This document shows positions 1 through 5,000 of a DNA stretch of 5,000 nucleotides, one piece after another; position 1 is the stretch's first letter, and every line of letters starts with the position of its first letter. The notes beneath the pieces are model-generated. The model saw only the letters and a program-made list of their open reading frames with translations. It was not told where the DNA came from and made no database searches. The DNA comes from JAQBGV01 sp032128395 (GTDB lineage: Bacteria > Planctomycetota > UBA8108 > UBA1146), in assembly GCA_032128395.1 (NCBI GenBank), contig JAQBGV010000191.1:1-5000 (forward strand), in the 5' to 3' direction. A program made the translations under genes and the position numbers.

Positions 1-142
1 CCCCCCCGGCCGACCGCAACCACCCCCTCGCGGTCGACTCCGGAACCCCCAGTTCCATTGCTGTTCGAATACTCCCCGTTGCCTGAACGAGGTTCTTCAG
101 GCGGTGATCATACTTCTGCTGAACTCGAGCTGGATTGGTCAC
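1..142 (-). CDS. N-terminal fragment of an HTH integrase-type transposase (3' end outside window)
   Basis: Translating the minus strand from GTG at 142-140 gives an open frame of 47 residues running off the left edge. It opens with VTNPARVQQKYDHRLKNLVQ and continues with an HTH-like segment, MELGVPESTARGWLRSAG. The YDHRLxxLV plus LGVPxSTARGWL pattern is what I recall at the N-terminus of single-ORF transposases that carry an integrase (rve/DDE) core further downstream; the helix-turn-helix would bind the element's ends. The catalytic part would lie left of position 1 and cannot be seen. GTG at 142 is chosen because family members begin at about this residue, but no strong Shine-Dalgarno precedes it and the frame stays open upstream without an ATG. 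The last Gly codons (positions 1-7, C run) may be an end artefact. The family call comes from remembered motif similarity, not a search. Confidence 0.5.
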   Translation of the reverse strand, partial: MTNPARVQQKYDHRLKNLVQATGSIRTAMELGVPESTARGWLRSAGG

Positions 143-489
143 GCCCTGATGATACTGCTGCCCCCCAACGTCTTGCCCCCCCCGGTGCTGGAGGCGATCT
201 GTCGAGGTGGTATCATTCGCGGGAACTCGCGGAAATAGTCCAATAGGTGGTGAGAAGCAGCTCGGTAGCCGATCAACAGCATGCGGAAGTACGTACCTGG
301 TGGGATCGACGGTCGACCCTGGTCAGAGTAGAAGGGTCGACAGAGGTCTTCGCAGAACTGGTCGAAGTCGGCCTTCCGAAGTACTCGTTGGAGAGCCTCA
401 TAAAACGGGTGCCCCGGCGATTTCGGAAGATCGTCCGCGGTGAGCCAGAGCTCTTGCTCCCGGGGATCACGGTTGCTGCCCAATGCCAT
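139..489 (-). pseudogene. IS1182-type transposase, N-terminal remnant
   Basis: The start is ATG at 489-487 (MALGSNRDPREQELWLTADD), chosen over an in-frame ATG at 525 because AGAGGAGG (504-497) sits 7 nt upstream. Residues 1-75 resemble the N-terminal region of IS1182/IS4-5-superfamily DDE transposases, with the hallmarks ELW, LPKSPGHPFYEAL and GRPSIPPGTYFRMLLIGY. Intact members run to several hundred residues and normally continue with an FEGxxSQRGIAWR-like stretch. Here, after Tyr75 (about position 265), the frame changes to an unrelated tail beginning RAASHHLLDYF and stops at 139-141 after 116 codons. No continuation of the family sequence was found in the other two minus-strand frames just beyond the break, so this is a truncation or junction rather than a simple frameshift. 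The DDE catalytic residues are absent and the product cannot transpose. Confidence 0.72.
143..264. other. Junction between two mobile-element remnants
   Basis: About 120 bases separate the last recognisable IS1182-type codon from the GTG of the second transposase. The stretch is translated only as the spurious tail of the broken gene. It contains two near-identical direct octamers (TCGCGGGA and TCGCGGAA, around 217-235) and C runs at 161-166 and 176-183. It probably includes the upstream untranslated region and terminal repeat of the second element. I could not identify an inverted repeat or target duplication with confidence. Confidence 0.35.
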
Positions 490-496
490 GCACGCG

Positions 497-504
497 CCTC
501 CTCT
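497..504 (-). promoter_or_regulatory. Ribosome binding site of the IS transposase
   Basis: AGAGGAGG on the minus strand ends 7 nt before the ATG at 489. This spacing and strength decide the start codon against the in-frame ATG at 525, which would lie on the -10 side of the promoter region. Confidence 0.6.
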
Positions 505-515
505 GCTCGGAGACC

Positions 516-544
516 ATTGCATCAAATTTCCAGGGCTTTTTCAA
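516..544 (-). promoter_or_regulatory. Sigma-70-like promoter of the IS transposase
   Basis: The minus strand shows TTGAAA (544-539, 5 of 6 matches to the -35 consensus), a 17-bp spacer and TGCAAT (521-516, 4 of 6 matches to the -10 consensus). Transcription would start around 508-510, leaving a leader of about 20 nt that contains the Shine-Dalgarno at 504-497. A -35 box lying inside the element's terminal repeat is common in insertion sequences. Planctomycete promoter rules are less well known, so this is a consensus match only. Confidence 0.45.
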
Positions 545-565
545 CGGCCTGCTAGGAATACACGA

Positions 566-592
566 CCCCTCGCGAGCATAGCTCGCGAGGGG
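566..592. repeat. Perfect 12-bp inverted repeat with 3-nt loop
   Basis: CCCCTCGCGAGC (566-577), loop ATA (578-580), then GCTCGCGAGGGG (581-592), with no mismatch. The stem is very GC-rich and would be highly stable. It lies about 10-15 bp outside the presumed IS end and directly at the point where the plus-strand coding remnant opens. It could act as a bidirectional transcription block, or be a palindromic insertion target. Neither side has a run of T, so it is not a typical rho-independent terminator. Confidence 0.8.
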
Positions 593-812
593 CACCGGTC
601 CGGATGCGAAGACGAGCTTGGCTGCGGATGCCGCTCCGCTCCTCAAACTGGTCACCGACTCAGGGCCGAAGCTGCTCCCCTTCTCCCCCGAGGGCACCGG
701 GGTCTATTCCGTAACCGACGCCACGCTCGAGGGCGAACCGATCGGTCGGATCGAGATGAAGATCGGCGGGCTGCGCTATCAGCCGGACCTGCCGAAGGAT
801 CATGGTCATTAG
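582..812 (+). pseudogene. 3' remnant of an unidentified gene
   Basis: An open plus-strand frame follows a TAG stop located in the hairpin loop (579-581) and ends at TAG 810-812, giving about 76 codons. Codon use looks genuine: roughly 78% G/C at third positions over the last 64 codons, with balanced composition unlike the Arg-rich shadow frames elsewhere. The end of the product, EGEPIGRIEMKIGGLRYQPD followed by LPKDHGH, looks like a beta-rich C-terminal domain with a His-containing tail. Such tails occur in metal-efflux-associated periplasmic proteins, but that link is only a guess. There is no ATG with a ribosome binding site; TTG at 618 is the only early alternative start. The likely explanation is a gene whose 5' part was lost when the neighbouring IS arrived. 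It converges on the dockerin operon with a 26-bp gap and no visible terminator. Confidence 0.5.
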
Positions 813-838
813 GCCTGGATGACTCTGCTGATTCGTCC

Positions 839-2443
839 TCATGGGCAGGTCGTCCGCGTGCACGAGAGTGGATTCCCTGCCGAGCTCCCGCACACCGGGG
901 GACCTCCCGGAGGAGGGGTTCCGCCGAAGAGATAGCCGAGGATCGCGATCGGGTCGGCGACGTCGATCCCTCCCGAGCCGTTGAAGTCGAACGCCGCCAG
1001 GCAATTCGTCTCGAGCGGCGCGACGAAGAGGTGCGCGATCAACGCAATCGGGTCAGCGAGGTCGAGGCTCAGGTCCCCGTTCACATCACCGGGCAGGTGT
1101 TGTGCGATGGGGATGTTCCCCTGGTGGTAGAACATCGACTTCTTGGCATCGTGCCCCCACATCGGCCACTCGCAGGAGACCGGCCCGCCGGTCGGGTTCG
1201 GCTCGTCCCAGGCGTGGATCATCCCTCCATACGCAGTGAGCACCTCGAGGTCGTTGTCGCCATCGAGGTCGCCGAGGGCGGTGGTGTGGAACTGGTTCCC
1301 GGCGATCGCTCCGAGGTACTTCGGCCAGCCGGGGAGGTCCTCGAGGGTCTGGTGGTCGAGGAGGTGGATCCACACCGCGGTGTCGCTCCCCACCTTCAGA
1401 GAGATCGCGCAGATCTCCTGGTCCCCATCCCCGTCGGTGTCCCCGAGCGTGATCCCGTCGTAGAGCCAGTAGTCGGCCGGGTCGCTCTCCGCGAGCAACA
1501 ACCCCTGCGCGCTGAAGACCCGGAGGCGCTCCCCCGGCATGACGATCTCGAGCGTGCCGTTGCCATCGACGTCGCCGCACGCCCCCGGTCGGCTCGCGAA
1601 CGGCGCGGGGACCGCGGGGAAGTACACCGACCCGTCGAGCCCGAAGCCGTGCAGGTCCATGAACCCGGCGCCGAACACCTCGCACTCGAGGTTACCGGAG
1701 AGGTCTGCCATCATCGGATGGGTGAGCTGCTGCCAGGAGTAGTGGAACGGGGGGACCGCCGGCCAGCCGTCGGGGATCGTCCCGTCCGCGCGCATCACGT
1801 AGCACGGGCTCGGGATCAGGAAGGGCCCGTCGCGCATGTAGAGCCCGACCATGATGTCGGTCATGCCGTCGAAATCGATGTCGCCGGCGCCGAGGCTGGT
1901 CCAGAAGAGGGACTCGGTGGGAGAGAGCGTGATCGGGAGGACCCTCGGCCAGCCGGGGAGGGGGGTTCCGTCATCGTCGATGCCGTAGACCATGTGGTCA
2001 TCGACGAGGCTCAGTGCGAGGAAGTCATCATCTCCGTCGCCGTCGAGGTCGGCGAGGGCGATCGAAGGCTGGCCCAGACTGAGGTGCTGGGAAAGGGTGA
2101 TCGGCCAACCCGCCTTTTGAACGCCAGAGGCCGAGATGGCGCCGTAGGTCGTTCCGGCCAGCTTGAACACAATGTCCTTCTCGCCATCGCCATCGAGATC
2201 ACCGACGAGTGGCAGATCCTGTCCCGCGAGAAGATAAGGCCAGGGCGCTGACTCCGTACCATCTCCGTTGAAGACGTGCAGGCCCCCGGTTGCGATCACC
2301 TCCGGTTCCGGATCATCGTCGACGTTCGCCAGGGTGAACCGATTGCTCCCTATTGAGACGGGCCAGCCGGTCTGGTAGTCCGCAGCGAAGGCGAAGGAAC
2401 AGACCAAGATGACAAAGGATGAGACCGCGACTCTCGGGATCAT
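839..2443 (-). CDS. Secreted FG-GAP/VCBS repeat protein with C-terminal dockerin-like module
   Basis: This is a 534-residue exported protein from ATG 2443 to TGA 839-841. Residues 1-20 (MIPRVAVSSFVILVCSFAFA) form a clear signal peptide, probably cut near A20/A21. Residues about 25-440 carry eight FG-GAP/VCBS-type repeats with acidic calcium loops at 41-48, 82-90 (DLDGDGEKD), 132-140, 188-196, 247-255 (degenerate, DLSGNLECE), 291-299, 335-343 and 392-400. Several GWP motifs fall between them, and the block closes with WPMWGHDAKKS. Such repeats normally fold as a calcium-stabilised beta-propeller of the integrin-alpha type, used in binding rather than catalysis. Residues 450-508 form a dockerin-like pair of hands (DVNGDLSLDLAD, DFNGSGGIDVAD), followed by a Pro/Gly linker and Cys tail. 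An alternative ATG lies at 2452, but ATG 2443 overlaps the upstream stop as ATGA and gives a cleaner signal peptide. Ligand unknown; probably extracellular or surface-attached. Confidence 0.88.
   Translation of the reverse strand: MIPRVAVSSFVILVCSFAFAADYQTGWPVSIGSNRFTLANVDDDPEPEVIATGGLHVFNGDGTESAPWPYLLAGQDLPLVGDLDGDGEKDIVFKLAGTTYGAISASGVQKAGWPITLSQHLSLGQPSIALADLDGDGDDDFLALSLVDDHMVYGIDDDGTPLPGWPRVLPITLSPTESLFWTSLGAGDIDFDGMTDIMVGLYMRDGPFLIPSPCYVMRADGTIPDGWPAVPPFHYSWQQLTHPMMADLSGNLECEVFGAGFMDLHGFGLDGSVYFPAVPAPFASRPGACGDVDGNGTLEIVMPGERLRVFSAQGLLLAESDPADYWLYDGITLGDTDGDGDQEICAISLKVGSDTAVWIHLLDHQTLEDLPGWPKYLGAIAGNQFHTTALGDLDGDNDLEVLTAYGGMIHAWDEPNPTGGPVSCEWPMWGHDAKKSMFYHQGNIPIAQHLPGDVNGDLSLDLADPIALIAHLFVAPLETNCLAAFDFNGSGGIDVADPIAILGYLFGGTPPPGGPPVCGSSAGNPLSCTRTTCP
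2440..2443 (-). promoter_or_regulatory. ATGA stop-start overlap coupling two genes
   Basis: The TGA of the beta-helix gene (2442-2440) overlaps the ATG of the FG-GAP gene (2443-2441) by two bases, forming ATGA. Only weak GGA-type Shine-Dalgarno matches lie just upstream, inside the last codons (Cys-Ile-Gly-Cys-Gly-Pro) of the first gene. This arrangement is typical of translational coupling by ribosome re-initiation and indicates one mRNA and linked expression. Confidence 0.7.
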
Positions 2444-5000
2444 GGTCCACATCCGATGCAGGTCTCGAAGGGGATAGTGTTCGGAGGGCCGGGAACCGTC
2501 GGATCGAAACCACAGCCAGGGAACGGGGCGGGGGGCGCCGGACCCTGGTTGAAGAGGTAGCTGAGCACGGTGACCGCGTCCGCGACGTTGAACACCTGGT
2601 CGTCGTTCGCGTCGGCCGAGAGGACGCAGTTGGGCAAGGGGATGGCCAAGAACAGCGCATTCTGAATCGCGACGTAGTCGGCGATGTTCACGGTGGCGTC
2701 CCCGTTCGCGTCCCCCCTCACGAATGGCAGGTGCACGAACTCGTCCGCTCCGCGGTCGATCGTGGCACCGATCCCCCAGGGATCGCCATCGATGTCGGAG
2801 CCGGTGAAGAGTGGTACCGATGGGTCTCCCAGGTCGATGGCGGACACCGAGTCCTCCGTGAGGTGCGCATCGTAGGGTGACCCCGCCATCAGGTTGGGAT
2901 CGACCGCGAAGGAGTTCGGGCCGAAGAGGTCCTGCCCCGCCGCTGTACAGCTTCCCGAAATCTGGTAGTCCTCGAGGACGGAGTACTTCCACCCATCGGG
3001 AGGTCCGATCCCCTGATTCCCACACTCACCGAACCATTCCACGGCAAGGCCTGTGGGTTCAGTGTTGTCCCAGACGATGGAGTTCGCGGCCGGTACGTAT
3101 GGAGTGATCAACAGGTGCAGTTGTTGCCCGGCGTGGAGGTACACCCCGGAGCCGATCGGCGTGACGCCGGAGCGGAAGTCCAGCCCATTTCCTGAGACGG
3201 TATTGTTGGAGATGCGTGGGAACAACTGCGGATCGCTCTCATCGAAGAAGAATCCGGCGTCGATCCCGGCTCCGCGGGCGACCGCCTTGTTGCCCACGAC
3301 TCGGTTCCCCTCGATCCGAGGCTGTAGGATGCCGTTCGAGTAGAACAGATTGATGAAGGCACCCCCACCGACTTCCGCAGGCGCGGGACCAGGCAGAAAC
3401 CCCGGAGAATCAGCGACCGACGCGCTGTTCCCAGAGATCAGACAATTGATGATTCGGAGATCACGGACGTAGCCGGGATCCCCGACCGCCCCACCCAGGA
3501 AGATCCCTCCCCCTTGGTACGAGAAATTCGGATCGGTCTGCGGACATGCTGGGGGACACGTCTCAGGGAGATACGCATCGTTGTCGCGGATCTCGCACGC
3601 TTCGATGTGGAGCAGGGTCTCGTCCGGTCGGTCGACGAAGACTGGATCGAGATAGCTCGCGTAAATCCCTCCCCCACGGATCCCATCGTTCTCGTACACC
3701 CAGTTCCGGCACAGCGTGTAGTGACCCCGTTCGAGAAACATCCCCCCACCGAATCGCGGGAGGGTGGCACTCCCCGAGACCAGGAATCGGTTGCCGTGGA
3801 TCCAGTTGTTCGCGAGGAAGACCCACGAGTCGGTGCACAGGATGGCCGCTCCCCGGGCGCGGGCCACGTTCCCCGAGAATTCGTTGAAGATGACCTCCAC
3901 GTCCTCCGAGTTCTGCACGCGCAGGGCTCCGCCGTTGTTCGGTGGGAGCCCGGTCCCACCCGGATTGTCGTCGAACCAGTTCCCGATGAACTTCACGGAG
4001 CTGAAGGCCGCACCGTCCACCAGCACGGCCGTGTTGTCGGCCAGAGTCGATGCGCCACTGTTCGCGATTCGGAACCCATGCCATCCGAGGTGGGCCGGAG
4101 CGGTCGTATCGGTGTTCTCGGCAGTCGACCAACCGACGACGATGTTGCCGTCCGAGGTCCCGGAGCCGGTGATCGTCAACGCGATCGGTGCAACTCCCGG
4201 GACACCCACTCGCGCCTGGAGGGTCACGGTGTCGGGTCCTTGTTCCGTGAAGAGGTACAGAGTCCCATCGAAGTCGTCGAGATCGACCGATACGTTCTCC
4301 ACGTAGGTTCCGGGCTGAACTCTGACGATCCAATCTCCTGCGCCGGTGTATGCATCGATCGCATCCTGGAGGGGGGTGGCCGGGAGTGCTGCGGGGAAGA
4401 CGATCTGATCGGGCGGCGGCAGGACGGTGGCGGGATCGCCCAGGTCGGTGGAGTATTCACACACGGATGAGAGCCCCTCGTCAGGCCCGGCTCCGAATGC
4501 CCCTCCCTCGGGGGGAGGTGTGGTCGGTACGGGGTCGGCGGTCACGGGAAAGGGCGACACCTCCAAGTCGCTCTCCGTGACCGGCGGGAATCCATCCGGA
4601 AACGCTACCCAGGAGAGGCTTCTTCGTGCCGGGACGATGGCTCCCTGTGGCGTGAACAGAATCGTGGGACTGGGAGAGGCTTCGCCAAGCAGCCTGAGTG
4701 GGTCCGAAGGAATGGCAACCACGTCGAAGCGCAGCCGCACGATCGACTGCCCGGTCCCGTTCGTGATCTGGGAGGAAAGGTCGTCTGTCAGTATGACCGA
4801 GACGAAGAGGCCGCTCTCCGTCGGAACGATCAGCGAGTGGGCGGGTGCGGCGCCGAAGAGAGCATTCTCCACAGCGGTCCCCCCGAACGAGGAGTCCGCG
4901 AGAAGGAGCCCGCTCGGGATCTCGATCCCCAAGGTGAAACCGAACACCGCATGATCGGCCGTCGCCGTGGCGCTAAGCAAGGGGGGGGGGGGGGGGGCCC
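2440..5000 (-). CDS. Parallel beta-helix protein with cohesin-like and dockerin-like domains (5' partial)
   Basis: The N-terminus lies outside the window; the frame is reliable from 4980, and TTG there is not a real start. Residue numbers count from 4980. Residues 1-120 look like a cohesin-like beta-sandwich (HAVFGFTLGIEI, FVSVILTD, IVRLRFDVVA). Residues 121-200 are a Pro/Gly-rich linker. Residues about 205-640 form a right-handed parallel beta-helix: QPGTYVENV near 222, then rungs ending in GN or DN (FIGNWFDDN 331, VIFNEFSGN 363, NWIHGN 392, NWVYEN 426, CEIRDN 462, CLISGN 513, NRVVGN 559, NNTVSGN 592), alternating with GGGIY/GGGMF-type turns. Residues about 690-747 resemble the choice-of-anchor Q segment (AVDPNLMAGSPYDAHL, DIDGDPWG, DRGADEF). 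Residues 757-810 are dockerin-like hands (DANGDATVNIAD, DANDDQVFNVAD), with a Cys tail to 846. It is probably a large secreted carbohydrate-binding or adhesive protein. A polysaccharide-lyase role is possible for this fold, but no active site was recognised. Confidence 0.85.
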   Translation of the reverse strand, partial: APPPPPLLSATATADHAVFGFTLGIEIPSGLLLADSSFGGTAVENALFGAAPAHSLIVPTESGLFVSVILTDDLSSQITNGTGQSIVRLRFDVVAIPSDPLRLLGEASPSPTILFTPQGAIVPARRSLSWVAFPDGFPPVTESDLEVSPFPVTADPVPTTPPPEGGAFGAGPDEGLSSVCEYSTDLGDPATVLPPPDQIVFPAALPATPLQDAIDAYTGAGDWIVRVQPGTYVENVSVDLDDFDGTLYLFTEQGPDTVTLQARVGVPGVAPIALTITGSGTSDGNIVVGWSTAENTDTTAPAHLGWHGFRIANSGASTLADNTAVLVDGAAFSSVKFIGNWFDDNPGGTGLPPNNGGALRVQNSEDVEVIFNEFSGNVARARGAAILCTDSWVFLANNWIHGNRFLVSGSATLPRFGGGMFLERGHYTLCRNWVYENDGIRGGGIYASYLDPVFVDRPDETLLHIEACEIRDNDAYLPETCPPACPQTDPNFSYQGGGIFLGGAVGDPGYVRDLRIINCLISGNSASVADSPGFLPGPAPAEVGGGAFINLFYSNGILQPRIEGNRVVGNKAVARGAGIDAGFFFDESDPQLFPRISNNTVSGNGLDFRSGVTPIGSGVYLHAGQQLHLLITPYVPAANSIVWDNTEPTGLAVEWFGECGNQGIGPPDGWKYSVLEDYQISGSCTAAGQDLFGPNSFAVDPNLMAGSPYDAHLTEDSVSAIDLGDPSVPLFTGSDIDGDPWGIGATIDRGADEFVHLPFVRGDANGDATVNIADYVAIQNALFLAIPLPNCVLSADANDDQVFNVADAVTVLSYLFNQGPAPPAPFPGCGFDPTVPGPPNTIPFETCIGCGP
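4981..4997. repeat. Poly-G tract (17 G) at the window edge
   Basis: Seventeen consecutive G are followed by CCC to the end. Read on the minus strand this is a run of Pro codons in frame with the beta-helix gene. The left edge has the mirror image (C7 at 1-7), so both ends read outward into G. That pattern fits dark-cycle poly-G calls from two-colour Illumina chemistry kept at contig ends. A real homopolymer that stopped assembly is the alternative. Confidence 0.7.

Larger units (their letters stand above)
265..551 (-). mobile_element. Truncated IS1182-like insertion sequence (one end plus tnp start)
   Basis: This segment holds the transposase-proximal end of an IS: an outer edge around 530-551 reading GCAGGCCGTTGAAAAAGCCC on the minus strand, a promoter, a strong ribosome binding site and the first 75 transposase codons. 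A terminus containing GTTGAAAAAG next to the transposase start is what I remember for this IS group. CTAG at 552-555 lies directly outside and could be a target-site copy, which is an inference. The other end and about 80% of the gene are missing, with the break at about 265. The exact boundary cannot be proved because the partner inverted repeat is not in the window. Confidence 0.5.

Noticed and set aside
139..525. Transposase start at ATG 525
   Set aside because: The strong AGAGGAGG is placed for ATG 489. The extra 12 residues are not family-like, and ATG 525 falls within the promoter region.
566..592. Hairpin as a standard rho-independent terminator
   Set aside because: There is no T run on either side, and it is about 250 bp past the end of the dockerin operon with another coding remnant between.
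813..838. Terminator between the converging plus-strand remnant and the FG-GAP gene
   Set aside because: The 26-bp gap shows no inverted repeat or T run.
440..2251. 603-residue plus-strand open frame opposite the FG-GAP gene
   Set aside because: The product is a low-complexity Arg/Val/Glu/Pro mix with no domains or signal peptide. It is the GC-rich antisense shadow of the repetitive GDLDGDG codons.
839..3025. Longer version of the FG-GAP gene starting at 3025
   Set aside because: The extra 194 N-terminal residues are Arg-rich, overlap the dockerin end of the upstream gene in another frame, and would bury a clear signal peptide that begins at 2443.
3514..4470. 318-residue plus-strand open frame opposite the beta-helix gene
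   Set aside because: No recognisable domain, biased composition, and entirely antisense to a well-supported gene. Considered a shadow.
1..5000. CRISPR array, tRNA or rRNA
   Set aside because: No regularly spaced repeats with unique spacers, no tRNA-like clover or CCA end, and no conserved rRNA stretches were seen. The periodic motifs are protein-level FG-GAP and beta-helix repeats.

Overview
The window is GC-rich bacterial DNA. Protein style points to a planctomycete or close relative: two secreted proteins end in dockerin-like paired calcium-binding hands of the form GD(V/A)NGDxxx(D/N)(L/I)AD, followed by a Pro/Gly linker and a Cys-containing tail. One of them also carries a choice-of-anchor Q-like segment. 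The assignment is by protein style only; there is no rRNA or other phylogenetic marker.

Right part (839-5000, minus strand): two genes form a tight operon read right to left. The upstream gene, cut at its 5' end by the window edge, encodes a cohesin-like beta-sandwich, a parallel beta-helix with at least eight recognisable rungs, a choice-of-anchor Q-like segment and a dockerin-like module. Its TGA stop overlaps the ATG of the next gene (ATGA, 2440-2443). That gene encodes a 534-residue exported protein with a signal peptide, eight FG-GAP/VCBS-type calcium-binding repeats (probable beta-propeller) and a second dockerin-like module. Both C-termini carry four Cys at comparable places, so two different folds share one C-terminal module. 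The likely theme is cell-surface or extracellular display. No enzyme active site was recognised.

Left part (1-838): a small graveyard of mobile DNA. From right to left it holds a plus-strand 3' gene remnant (582-812) that converges on the operon, a perfect 12-bp hairpin (566-592), the promoter-bearing end and first ~75 codons of an IS1182-type transposase (about 265-551), then a junction. Beyond that lies the start of a second, different transposase/integrase with an N-terminal helix-turn-helix (1-142), cut by the window edge.

Both window ends read outward into G runs (C7 at the left, G17 at the right). This looks more like a contig-end sequencing artefact than biology, although a real homopolymer cannot be excluded. 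No tRNA, rRNA, CRISPR array or metabolic gene was seen.
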